Source: Candidatus Nomurabacteria bacterium
Lineage (GTDB): Bacteria; Patescibacteriota; Minisyncoccia; Phycocordibacterales; UBA5272
Reading direction: 5' to 3'
Assembly: GCA_029288775.1 (NCBI GenBank)
Contig: JARIGQ010000010.1
Location: 1-49,479, forward strand
DNA: 49,479 nt
The notes under the pieces were generated by a model that worked only from the letters and a program-made list of their open reading frames with translations, did not search any database and had not been told where the DNA came from. Made by a program: the position numbers and the translations under genes. Shown here in pieces: positions 1-7,627 of this stretch (its first letter is position 1; every line of letters begins with the position of its first letter).

Positions 1-126
1 TTCCTCGGAAAACTTGATGTTGTACTCCTTAGAGATCTTGGGGTAGACCTCATCCAGAGCATTCCTTTGCTCCCTTGTTCCCGCAAAGGTGAAGGTTTGG
101 CAAGTTTCAACGGATGCTTCCTGCAT
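1..126 (-). CDS. N-terminal 42 codons of a 73-aa hypothetical protein that continues across the contig junction (1 -> 49358) to a stop at 49263
   Basis: Manual translation MQEASVETCQTFTFAGTREQRNALDEVYPKISKEYNIKFSEEDRSEPQLYGGGTFTRGWRQMQVFDPDFQPFD*; ATG at 126..124 preceded by GAGGAG; frame is maintained exactly when the 121-bp terminal overlap is collapsed. Confidence 0.75.
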   Translation of the reverse strand, partial: MQEASVETCQTFTFAGTREQRNALDEVYPKISKEYNIKFSEE

Positions 127-184
127 GAACAATTCTCCTCGTGAAGTTCATTCCGATTTTATCATAATTTATTAAAAGCCTACG

Positions 185-213
185 AGCTGGGGCTCATGGA
201 CGAAGTTGGAACC
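185..213 (+). repeat. Cassette-boundary repeat copy A: AGCTGGGGCTCATGGACGAAGTTGGAACC
   Basis: Near-identical to copies at 48698 and 49182; same orientation; intergenic. Confidence 0.9.
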
Positions 214-286
214 TATTTATTAAAATAAAAAACCGGGAGGCGATTTTACTCGTCCCCGTGTTTCTGTGCGTGAATTGCCCGCTGGG

Positions 287-676
287 TTACTGCTTAAGTT
301 TATCCCACCCATTTTTTTCTCGCATCTCATCCAGCAAATCCCACATTCCTGTAAGACGTTCACAACGGTATTGGATATCGCCCACATTCAAGCAGGCAGA
401 CTCCTCTATCCACCAAAATTGCTTGTTCTGCGAGAGTGCATAGGCAACAAGTGCCTCAGACATTTTTTGGTTCGTCATTTCCCAGGAAGGATGAACGTCT
501 CCGACAAAGTTGTCGATACCCATGTTGGGCATATGACTGCAGACCATGTTTCTGATCTGCCAATCTTCCTCACCTCCGCACAAGAGAAGGGGGGCAAATG
601 CCATACCACCCCCGTGAGGATTGGTGTTGATCACACCCGTACCGTCGTTCCCTTGAAAAATAACAAGATAAGCCAT
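287..676 (-). CDS. Hypothetical protein, 129 aa (cassette gene)
   Basis: ORF with AGAAAGG upstream of the ATG; flanked by boundary repeats A and B; GC-rich hairpin plus T-tract after the stop. Confidence 0.7.
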   Translation of the reverse strand: MAYLVIFQGNDGTGVINTNPHGGGMAFAPLLLCGGEEDWQIRNMVCSHMPNMGIDNFVGDVHPSWEMTNQKMSEALVAYALSQNKQFWWIEESACLNVGDIQYRCERLTGMWDLLDEMREKNGWDKLKQ

Positions 677-755
677 TCTTAAAACCTTTCTACGGTATAT
701 GTTTGAAAGTTAAAACCCAGAAATTATTGTACTATAAAAAATCTATTTGTCAAAT

Positions 756-782
756 GCTGGGGCTGTGGGAAGAAGTTGGAAC
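756..782 (+). repeat. Cassette-boundary repeat copy B (divergent): GCTGGGGCTGTGGGAAGAAGTTGGAAC
   Basis: Aligns without gaps to copies A/C/D with a few substitutions; starts the intergenic just after the NUDIX stop codon. Confidence 0.85.
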
Positions 783-786
783 TTTT

Positions 787-1329
787 TTAGAGTCCAAGTC
801 TATCTCTTGTTAGTTCAAAAGCGATCACATTTTGCCCTGTCGGAGCATCTTGCTTCAGAATTAGGTCGTATGCTTCCTTAAAAGGCAGCTTCTTTACTTC
901 CAAGTGCTCGTGCTCGTCAGCCTTAAGAGAACTCTTTGACAAATCAGTAGCTAGAAAAATATGAAACTTGTTCCTCATATGGTTAAACGGATAAATAGTA
1001 ATCAACTTTTCTAATTTACCGGCTTTCATGCCAATTTCTTCTTGTAACTCACGCTGAGCTGCTTTTTCTATGTCATCTTCAGTTGGGTCTCCCACTTCGA
1101 TTGCTCCACTTACAACTTCCCACGTAAAATCTTTTCTATTCAATCTCCATTCACGTTTAATGTATACATTTTTATTCTCGTCCATAGCTAAGACAACTAC
1201 CCCATCCTTCCACGAGAAAATATCCCACGTAACATTCTTGTCTTCTGAAGTTATAAGATCTGCTTCAATATGAAAGAAGCGTCCAACACTTTTTATTCTT
1301 TCATTAAGCACATGGAATGGCTTCAACAT
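787..1329 (-). CDS. NUDIX hydrolase (cassette gene); the start at MLKPFHV is preferred because the longer ORF overlaps tRNA-Gln
   Basis: Nudix box GAIEVGDPTEDDIEKAAQRELQEEIGM (GX5EX7REUXEEXGU). Confidence 0.88.
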   Translation of the reverse strand: MLKPFHVLNERIKSVGRFFHIEADLITSEDKNVTWDIFSWKDGVVVLAMDENKNVYIKREWRLNRKDFTWEVVSGAIEVGDPTEDDIEKAAQRELQEEIGMKAGKLEKLITIYPFNHMRNKFHIFLATDLSKSSLKADEHEHLEVKKLPFKEAYDLILKQDAPTGQNVIAFELTRDRLGL

Positions 1330-1345
1330 ACTTAAAGTATACCAG

Positions 1346-1416
1346 CTGGGGTACAAGGACTCGAACCTCGATACTCAGGACCAAAACCTGATGTCCTACC
1401 ATTAGACGATACCCCA
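1346..1416 (-). tRNA. tRNA-Gln (anticodon TTG)
   Basis: Reverse complement TGGGGTATCGTCTAATGGTAGGACATCAGGTTTTGGTCCTGAGTATCGAGGTTCGAGTCCTTGTACCCCAG; acceptor TGGGGTA/TACCCCA, T-stem CGAGG/CCTTG. Confidence 0.93.
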
Positions 1417-1454
1417 ATATTATACGGTTCTAAGTACGCTTCGTATCTTTATTG

Positions 1455-1528
1455 TCCTTCGTACTCAGGACCACTTCGTTACCGCTCGCAAGCTCGCTGC
1501 TGATGTCCTACCATTAGACGATACCCCA
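1455..1528 (-). pseudogene. Partial duplicate of tRNA-Gln: 5' half retained, anticodon loop replaced by ~27 nt, no T-arm
   Basis: TGGGGTATCGTCTAATGGTAGGACATCAG then CAGCGAGCTTGCGAGCGGTAACGAAGT then GGTCCTGAGTACGAAGGAC; 5' half identical to the tRNA at 1346..1416. Confidence 0.75.
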
Positions 1529-1695
1529 ATATACTTGCAAGTAAATACAGTATATTTCAGTAGTTTTAGTCAAAAAGTATTTGCCTTTATTACTCTTAAT
1601 ACTGCATCTACTGAAACATACTTACTCTTTACTGTGTTGAAATACTACCATTTTCTGTACGTCTTTTCCATAGAGAGCATCAACACGGAGGTACC

Positions 1696-2082
1696 ATGCT
1701 TTTCGTCACCCCTTATCGCGATACGAAGGGAAACCTTCTTCACCTTTCCCTTCACAAATATAACGATCCAAATCGGGAGCGCCGCATCCGAGACGCAATT
1801 GACCGTCTTCTACGGAGCATACAAGGATATACCCATTACGGAAATCCGATCGACATCTTATGGAACTACGTAATCGAGGAACTTAAAAGAATTGGCCCGG
1901 ATAAACGCCCACCTCCATCGCGCGAACCCTTATGCTTGCGCGGGGGCGGCCTTACCCTTATCGCTTCTGCCATCTGCCGGGAGCGATATTGCGCAGAGGT
2001 ACGTTATGGAGACTTTTTGGAAGCTATCTATGAAGACGTCTTCTGGGATCGTACTCCACGTCCTCGAAACGAACGCCAATGA
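1696..2082 (+). CDS. Hypothetical protein, 128 aa
   Basis: ORF with GGAGG ribosome-binding site 4 nt upstream and a terminator-like hairpin plus T7 just downstream. Confidence 0.6.
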   Translation: MLFVTPYRDTKGNLLHLSLHKYNDPNRERRIRDAIDRLLRSIQGYTHYGNPIDILWNYVIEELKRIGPDKRPPPSREPLCLRGGGLTLIASAICRERYCAEVRYGDFLEAIYEDVFWDRTPRPRNERQ

Positions 2083-2086
2083 GAAT

Positions 2087-2120
2087 CCGTCTGCGCCGCC
2101 CTTGAGTGGCGTTTTTTTGC
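2087..2120 (+). terminator. Rho-independent terminator
   Basis: CGCCGCCCTTGAGTGGCG followed by TTTTTTT. Confidence 0.65.
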
Positions 2121-2189
2121 CACATATATTCCCAAAATCATCCTCACAACTATCTGCGTGATTAATGTAAGATTTTATAAAAGATTGCG

Positions 2190-2376
2190 TCACCTACTAC
2201 GGATAGCACATCTCCGAAGGTAGGACTCCCGCCATCAGGCCGTTGATTGCGTTGTGTCTAGCAATAGATATATGGTCTCCTGGTTTTTCTGATGGTGGGA
2301 TTTCTATCTTCGGAACAAAACAACAAATATAGCGATATAGGAGCAAGGACCCGCATAGCATTATGCGGGTTTTTGC
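2190..2376 (+). ncRNA. Candidate structured RNA with intrinsic terminator
   Basis: Nested stems CCTAC/GTAGG and CGGA/TCCG, long stem TCCCGCCATCAG (2227-2238)/CTGATGGTGGGA (2289-2300), terminator CCCGCATA-GCAT-TATGCGGG+T5. Confidence 0.4.
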
Positions 2377-2496
2377 TATCTCCATCAATTGTAAAAGCTT
2401 ACAAACGTTGAAAGAAATGGCGTAAATAGCGCGTCAATAGAAGTACCTGCCATCAGGCGGCACACGTTTGATTTTACTTATTTAACTTACACAACC

Positions 2497-2649
2497 ATGC
2501 TTACAACAATAGCAACAATACTTCTCATTCTCTGGCTTCTAGGATACTTTGGTTTTCATGTTCTCGGTGGATTCATTCATATCCTTTTGGTGCTTGCGAT
2601 TATTATGTTTCTTGTTCGCATCATTCAGGGGCGCAATCCAGTAGTATAA
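2497..2649 (+). CDS. Lmo0937/DUF5670-like small membrane protein, 50 aa
   Basis: Manual translation MLTTIATILLILWLLGYFGFHVLGGFIHILLVLAIIMFLVRIIQGRNPVV*. Confidence 0.75.
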   Translation: MLTTIATILLILWLLGYFGFHVLGGFIHILLVLAIIMFLVRIIQGRNPVV

Positions 2650-2667
2650 AAACACTTTAAACTCTGC

Positions 2668-2766
2668 ATGAGCTCAAGAGCGGTTACAGCCTTTATCGTA
2701 GGCGCAGTTATTGTCATTGCCATCGTCGTATGGGCAATCATACAAGGAATTTCCTACTTCTCTTAG
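2668..2766 (+). CDS. Small single-TM protein, 32 aa
   Basis: Manual translation MSSRAVTAFIVGAVIVIAIVVWAIIQGISYFS*. Confidence 0.45.
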   Translation: MSSRAVTAFIVGAVIVIAIVVWAIIQGISYFS

Positions 2767-3896
2767 AGCTTTTCTTCTACCACTGATGCATTTCCTCCCG
2801 CTTGTATCGTAAAGGTCATACGTCCGACAATTCTGTTATCACCTGCCTTTACCGTCACTCGCCATTTTCCAGGAACGATGTGCTCCTTTTTGGAGTACGC
2901 CCTATAACCTTCATTCCTTCCTCCTGAAAGATTGAAAGAGATCGTTGTCGAAGGAATCCATTTATTGGTAGCTGCATCATAGTATTCCCATACATGGGTG
3001 ATGGGAGCTGAAATATCTGCTGGCGCGCTGATGGAACTAAAATAATACACCGCGGTATCGTCTGAAGTAAGATGGAATACCGGAGTACGCAATGATGAAA
3101 AGAAAACGGATTCTTTTTCTTTGAATCCTATGTACTCCCCTGTGCTTGAATGTTCGACATCATGATAAATTCCGCTGTGTTTGAGTGAGAGTGGTACCGC
3201 AGGAATGAAATTAAGCACGTACAGCATGCCCACAAATAGCGGAACGCCGAGCGCTAATGCAAACGTGCGCGGACTTTCGAATTCGGCAGTCTCTGAAGTC
3301 TTTCGGAAGAAACTGGCAAACAAAAAGCTTAGAACAGAAGCAATGATGAGTGCAACGATAAACACGAAATCATTCACTGCTCCTAATAAAATGGGTACGT
3401 TAAAGATGGCATAAAAAACGATACCTATGAAATAAACGGCGATATCAAGCGTGAGCCGATAATTATGTGTAGACACATATTCATTGGCTATCATACATAC
3501 CAGAAGTATCAAAAAGAGCGGCCACGACACCGAAAGCGCTGCACTTCGCATTGCGTATACGAACACAAAAGAAAGTGAGGATCCTAAGAAAAACGAAATG
3601 CCAAACGTAAGTAGCGAGAAAAGTCGACGCTCAATGGTGCTTGCGGTATTGCGCGAGACTACCCATTCACGCAGCGGAAGAATAACAGCCAGGATAAGAA
3701 GATAGGACAGTCCTAAATATTTGGTAATTGGTTCGCTAAAATCAGGGAGCAAAAAACTGTCGGAAATAAATCCAACCACGAAGATAATAGTACTTGCATG
3801 CTTCCAGCCTGCCGAAAGAAGCTTTTTGAGAGCCATAAGGCTAGTGTAACACCCTGTAAGAAGAACCCGTCTTCCGTTGTATACTAAAGGATACAT
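2763..3896 (-). CDS. Multi-TM protein with DUF2914-like C-terminal domain
   Basis: Multiple TM segments followed by VWEYYDAATNKWIPSTTISFNLSGGRNEGYRAYSKKEHIVPGKWRVTV. Confidence 0.7.
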   Translation of the reverse strand: MYPLVYNGRRVLLTGCYTSLMALKKLLSAGWKHASTIIFVVGFISDSFLLPDFSEPITKYLGLSYLLILAVILPLREWVVSRNTASTIERRLFSLLTFGISFFLGSSLSFVFVYAMRSAALSVSWPLFLILLVCMIANEYVSTHNYRLTLDIAVYFIGIVFYAIFNVPILLGAVNDFVFIVALIIASVLSFLFASFFRKTSETAEFESPRTFALALGVPLFVGMLYVLNFIPAVPLSLKHSGIYHDVEHSSTGEYIGFKEKESVFFSSLRTPVFHLTSDDTAVYYFSSISAPADISAPITHVWEYYDAATNKWIPSTTISFNLSGGRNEGYRAYSKKEHIVPGKWRVTVKAGDNRIVGRMTFTIQAGGNASVVEEKL

Positions 3897-3898
3897 CT

Positions 3899-4318
3899 AT
3901 GAAAACATCTACTATCATTATCGTCGTCGTGCTCGTCATCCTTTTGGGAGGAGGTGCTTGGATCTATCACACCCTTCATACCTACACTCCTTCTACCTAC
4001 GTACAAGAAACCCAAAACGGCGATGGTTCAACTACGGTTACTACTGTAAACACAGAAACAGGTACCTCAACTCCCGGAGCGCCAACGTATACGCTTGCAC
4101 AAGTTGCCACCCACAATGACGCAACTTCCTGTTATTCGGTTATCTCTGGAAAAGTGTATGATCTTACCGCATGGATCAATCTTCACCCTGGAGGCAAGCA
4201 GGCCATCCTTTCAATCTGCGGAATAGACGGTACAGCGCCTTTCATGGCACAGCATCATGGGGCAGCGCGACAAATGAGTATTCTTGCCCGTTACTACATC
4301 GGCAATCTCGCCCAATAA
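3899..4318 (+). CDS. Cytochrome b5-like heme-binding domain protein, N-terminal anchor
   Basis: CYSVISGKVYDLTAWINLHPGGKQAILSICGIDGTAPFMAQHHG (HPGG motif). Confidence 0.88.
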   Translation: MKTSTIIIVVVLVILLGGGAWIYHTLHTYTPSTYVQETQNGDGSTTVTTVNTETGTSTPGAPTYTLAQVATHNDATSCYSVISGKVYDLTAWINLHPGGKQAILSICGIDGTAPFMAQHHGAARQMSILARYYIGNLAQ

Positions 4319-4319
4319 T

Positions 4320-4754
4320 ATGAATCTTCACACGGCCGTTCTCCCCTTTCATATACTTATCCTTGTATATGTGGCATGGACAGTACTTCATGCGGACCAT
4401 ATGGCATTTTCGTGGATACGTGGAAAAGTAAATACGCTTGATGAGAAAAAAGTAAATCGTTTGCATCGCCATACTTGGTACGGACTTGTCGGTATGATTG
4501 TGACAGGAGTTCTTATGTTCATTCCCCTTCATGAATTTCTCCTTACCCGTCCGCAATTTTATGTAAAGATGGCGTTTGTGCTTGCGCTTGTTATCAATGG
4601 TTTCGTGATTGGACATCTTCAGAAAGTCGCATTTAACAAATCCTTCAAAGAACTCACTGCGCGAGAAAAAATTCCTCTTTTTATTTCCGGAGCAGTTTCT
4701 ACATTATGTTGGCTTGGCGCCGCTGCTGGAGGATTTTATTTGCTCCCCGATTAA
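4320..4754 (+). CDS. Multi-TM membrane protein
   Basis: Hydrophobic ORF; internal ATG at 4320 follows directly after the cyt b5 gene. Confidence 0.65.
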   Translation: MNLHTAVLPFHILILVYVAWTVLHADHMAFSWIRGKVNTLDEKKVNRLHRHTWYGLVGMIVTGVLMFIPLHEFLLTRPQFYVKMAFVLALVINGFVIGHLQKVAFNKSFKELTAREKIPLFISGAVSTLCWLGAAAGGFYLLPD

Positions 4755-5761
4755 GCTTCTACAAGCGAAACCATTATCGCCTCAAAAGCTGTCCAGGAAT
4801 GGCTATCCGATATTTCGAGCAAGGGACGCTTTTCGAGCAGCTCTAGGACCATTTTTGAGCCAATTACAAGGGGATATTCCTTGGCAATTCTGGCCAATTC
4901 CTTATTTTCTGGCTCATTCTCCCCTAACCGTGACAAAAGTCCGACGCGAACGCAATCGAGGAAGTCATCATACGTTCTCAGTGCATTTCCAGAAGAAAGT
5001 TTTCCGACAGTAGCAATCGTAGTTTTGGCGTCCTTTTTACATACCGCTTCAAGTAACTTGATGAGCTCTTCTTCTTCGGAAATTCCCAAAAGCGCCGCAA
5101 CTTTTTCTTCTGTTACCTCTACTGCTTTTCCAATAGACACGAGAATCTGTTCAAGAATACCGAGCGCATCTCGGTATGACCCTTTGCCGTGGATGGCAAT
5201 TTTCTTGGCAGATTCTTTGGTGAGTTTTGCTCCACCTTCTTGCTCTGCGACATATATCAATCGTTCAGAGAGTGTATCGATGTCTGGCTGCCGGAAGACT
5301 ACTTTTTGACAGCGGGAAACAATGGTTGCAGGCAACTTTTCAGGATCGGTCGTAGCTAGTATGAAAATTACATGACTTGGTGGCTCTTCAAGCGTCTTAA
5401 GAAGCGCGTTTGCCGCTTCCTTAGTGAGCATGTGTGCTTCATCAATAATATACACCTTATAAGGTGATGAAAATGGTGCTGTACGTACGGCTTCGCGAAG
5501 CTCGCGAATTTCATCGATACCACGATTAGATGCCGCGTCTATTTCGATGATATCTTCATCATTACATCCGATATCCCGAGCAACAATGCGGGCAACAGTA
5601 GTTTTTCCCGTTCCTCGTCCACCGCAGAAAAGATAGGCATGAGAAATTTTCTTCTGCTTGATGGCTTGTGTGAGAAGCTCCACTGCTTGCTTTTGTCCTA
5701 CGACATCCGAAAAAGTTTGTGGGCGGTATTTGCGATAGAGCGCGACGTAGGTTTCTGACAT
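4751..5761 (-). CDS. dnaX: DNA polymerase III subunit gamma/tau (short form)
   Basis: YRKYRPQTFSDVVGQKQAVELL, GGRGTGKTTVARI, DEAHMLTKEAANALLKTLEEPP. Confidence 0.95.
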   Translation of the reverse strand: MSETYVALYRKYRPQTFSDVVGQKQAVELLTQAIKQKKISHAYLFCGGRGTGKTTVARIVARDIGCNDEDIIEIDAASNRGIDEIRELREAVRTAPFSSPYKVYIIDEAHMLTKEAANALLKTLEEPPSHVIFILATTDPEKLPATIVSRCQKVVFRQPDIDTLSERLIYVAEQEGGAKLTKESAKKIAIHGKGSYRDALGILEQILVSIGKAVEVTEEKVAALLGISEEEELIKLLEAVCKKDAKTTIATVGKLSSGNALRTYDDFLDCVRVGLLSRLGENEPENKELARIAKEYPLVIGSKMVLELLEKRPLLEISDSHSWTAFEAIMVSLVEA

Positions 5762-5763
5762 AC

Positions 5764-6852
5764 CTACAGTGTAGCAGATTGATGTAAGTCCAAAAAAGTA
5801 AGAATTCTCTCTTCGACTTCAGTTGCATTTTTGCACTCCATGAGTTCTATGCGAAGTTCTTTTGCTCCATCAAAGCCGTTCACATATGCCTTGTAGTGCT
5901 TTTTCATAATGGCAAAGCTTTTGATGTCCCCTAACTTTTCTTCATAGAGTTTGGTGTGCTCGATACAAATCTTAAGGCGCTCCTCAATTGATTTTCCGCG
6001 ATTAAATTCCTCTTCATCAAAAAACCATGGCGTACCAAATATCCCGCGTCCAACCATGACTCCATCTGCGCCGGACTCTTTCGCTTTTTGCTTGCCTTCG
6101 GTTACGGATTTAATGTCGCCATTTCCTAAAATAATAGTTCCGCCTTCTTCAAGCGGGCCAGTTGTGTCACGCACGAGCTTCACAACATCCTTCATAAGAT
6201 CCCAATGGGCATCCACAAGCGACATCTCCTTGCGAGTACGAAGATGTACCGTAAGCGTCGGCACTCCGCATTCCAAAATCTTCGGCAACCATTCCATGAA
6301 TTCAATTTTGTTGTACCCGAGCCGAGTTTTAACTGACACGGGGAGACCTTGTGCTCCTTCTTGTGCTGCGCGAATCACCGCTTGAGCAGTTTTCCAATCT
6401 TTGATATGCGCAGCCCCGGCGCCTTGCTTTTCTATGCTCTTATCCGGACAGCCCATATTGATATCGATGCCGTCAAAGCCAAGTTCCTTGCAGAGTGCGG
6501 CCGCCTTCTTCATATTCTCAGGAGTAGAAGTAAAGAGCTGAGCAACAATGGGCCGCTCGATATCCGTAAACTCAAGATCGCGCTTGAGCACGTCTCGTCC
6601 TGGACTATTCAATCCGTCCGCAGAAACAAACTCCGTCCACATCACATCCGGTCCATGCGGTTTGGAATACTTGGAAATCATAGTGCGAAAGGCAATATCC
6701 GTCACGTCAGCCATAGGCGCAACAACGGTGATAGTCTCACCTTGTGAAAGCTTGTCATCTATAAGCTTCTGCCAAAAACCGCGCACGGGCTTTTGATGAA
6801 TGCGGCGGGTGACGGCTTCCTTATTGAAGAGTTGCTTGAGTGCTTGAAGCAT
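5764..6852 (-). CDS. dus: tRNA-dihydrouridine synthase
   Basis: VAPMADVTDIAFR, DGIDINMGCPDKSIEKQGAGA, SVKTRLG, GADGVMVGRGIFGTPWFF. Confidence 0.93.
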   Translation of the reverse strand: MLQALKQLFNKEAVTRRIHQKPVRGFWQKLIDDKLSQGETITVVAPMADVTDIAFRTMISKYSKPHGPDVMWTEFVSADGLNSPGRDVLKRDLEFTDIERPIVAQLFTSTPENMKKAAALCKELGFDGIDINMGCPDKSIEKQGAGAAHIKDWKTAQAVIRAAQEGAQGLPVSVKTRLGYNKIEFMEWLPKILECGVPTLTVHLRTRKEMSLVDAHWDLMKDVVKLVRDTTGPLEEGGTIILGNGDIKSVTEGKQKAKESGADGVMVGRGIFGTPWFFDEEEFNRGKSIEERLKICIEHTKLYEEKLGDIKSFAIMKKHYKAYVNGFDGAKELRIELMECKNATEVEERILTFLDLHQSATL

Positions 6853-7624
6853 GGTCTTGGATTATAGCCCCTCCGGAAGTGTTTGTAAATTTATAGAATA
6901 CTTTATTACCGAAGCGAGCATCGAGATACTGTATATGGGTGGAAGGATCAACCATTTTGCTTTTGAGCGGTTCGGTATCTATGGCACTTAAAAGATTTGA
7001 CCATACTCGATCCAAATTTTCCGTACGAGTAAATGCGATATAGGTCGCGTGAGCGCTGTCGTAAAGCCTTACATCTCCATTTTCGTCGATGTTTATAAAA
7101 TGAATCGGGAAAAAGACCGTATCTACCTTTTCGACAAAGGAATGAAAAGTGGCAAGGTCTTTGGCGGTTAATTGTGTTGTGGAAGCATATTCAAGTTTAG
7201 GTAAATCGGTACGTGACTCAAGCGTTGTATACACAATACCTTCTGGAGAAACAGCTTGTGTCTCTCCGATGGAGAAAAGTGGCACATACGGAACAACGCG
7301 TATAGTAATCGTATGCAGCCCGGAAGGGTGTATTGCAATTTCTTTGGAGTTCGGAAGGATTTCGCGAATAGATTCTTTCAGTATTTGACCATGAAAACTT
7401 ATGACTCGATTTCCGGGTAAAACCCCAAGCAATTTTACATTACTCACCTCATAGGCCCTACTTCGCACTTTGGGAGCATACTCGTCCGGAACACCAATCA
7501 GTTTATAGTTGGTAATAGTAAGCGTTGGTGTCAAAAAATAGATATATCCTAAACCAAACAATAAACAAAGACAGGCAGTTTGTATAAGAATCCGTTTCCA
7601 GAGAAGGTAAGTCCTTCGGCGCAT
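6821..7624 (-). CDS. FtsQ/POTRA-like membrane protein
   Basis: N-terminal TM followed by a POTRA-like segment (LTITNYKLIGV...HTITIRVVPYVPLF). Confidence 0.5.
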   Translation of the reverse strand: MRRRTYLLWKRILIQTACLCLLFGLGYIYFLTPTLTITNYKLIGVPDEYAPKVRSRAYEVSNVKLLGVLPGNRVISFHGQILKESIREILPNSKEIAIHPSGLHTITIRVVPYVPLFSIGETQAVSPEGIVYTTLESRTDLPKLEYASTTQLTAKDLATFHSFVEKVDTVFFPIHFINIDENGDVRLYDSAHATYIAFTRTENLDRVWSNLLSAIDTEPLKSKMVDPSTHIQYLDARFGNKVFYKFTNTSGGAIIQDHASSTQATLQ

Positions 7625-7627
7625 ACG

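Noticed and set aside
1-121. Terminal repeat as a phage-type direct terminal repeat of a linear virus
   Set aside because: No phage structural, packaging or replication genes; gene content is cellular.
258-682. Plus-strand ORFs (61 and 138 aa) over the 129-aa cassette gene
   Set aside because: Antisense to a better-supported ORF with an RBS and cassette-consistent boundaries.
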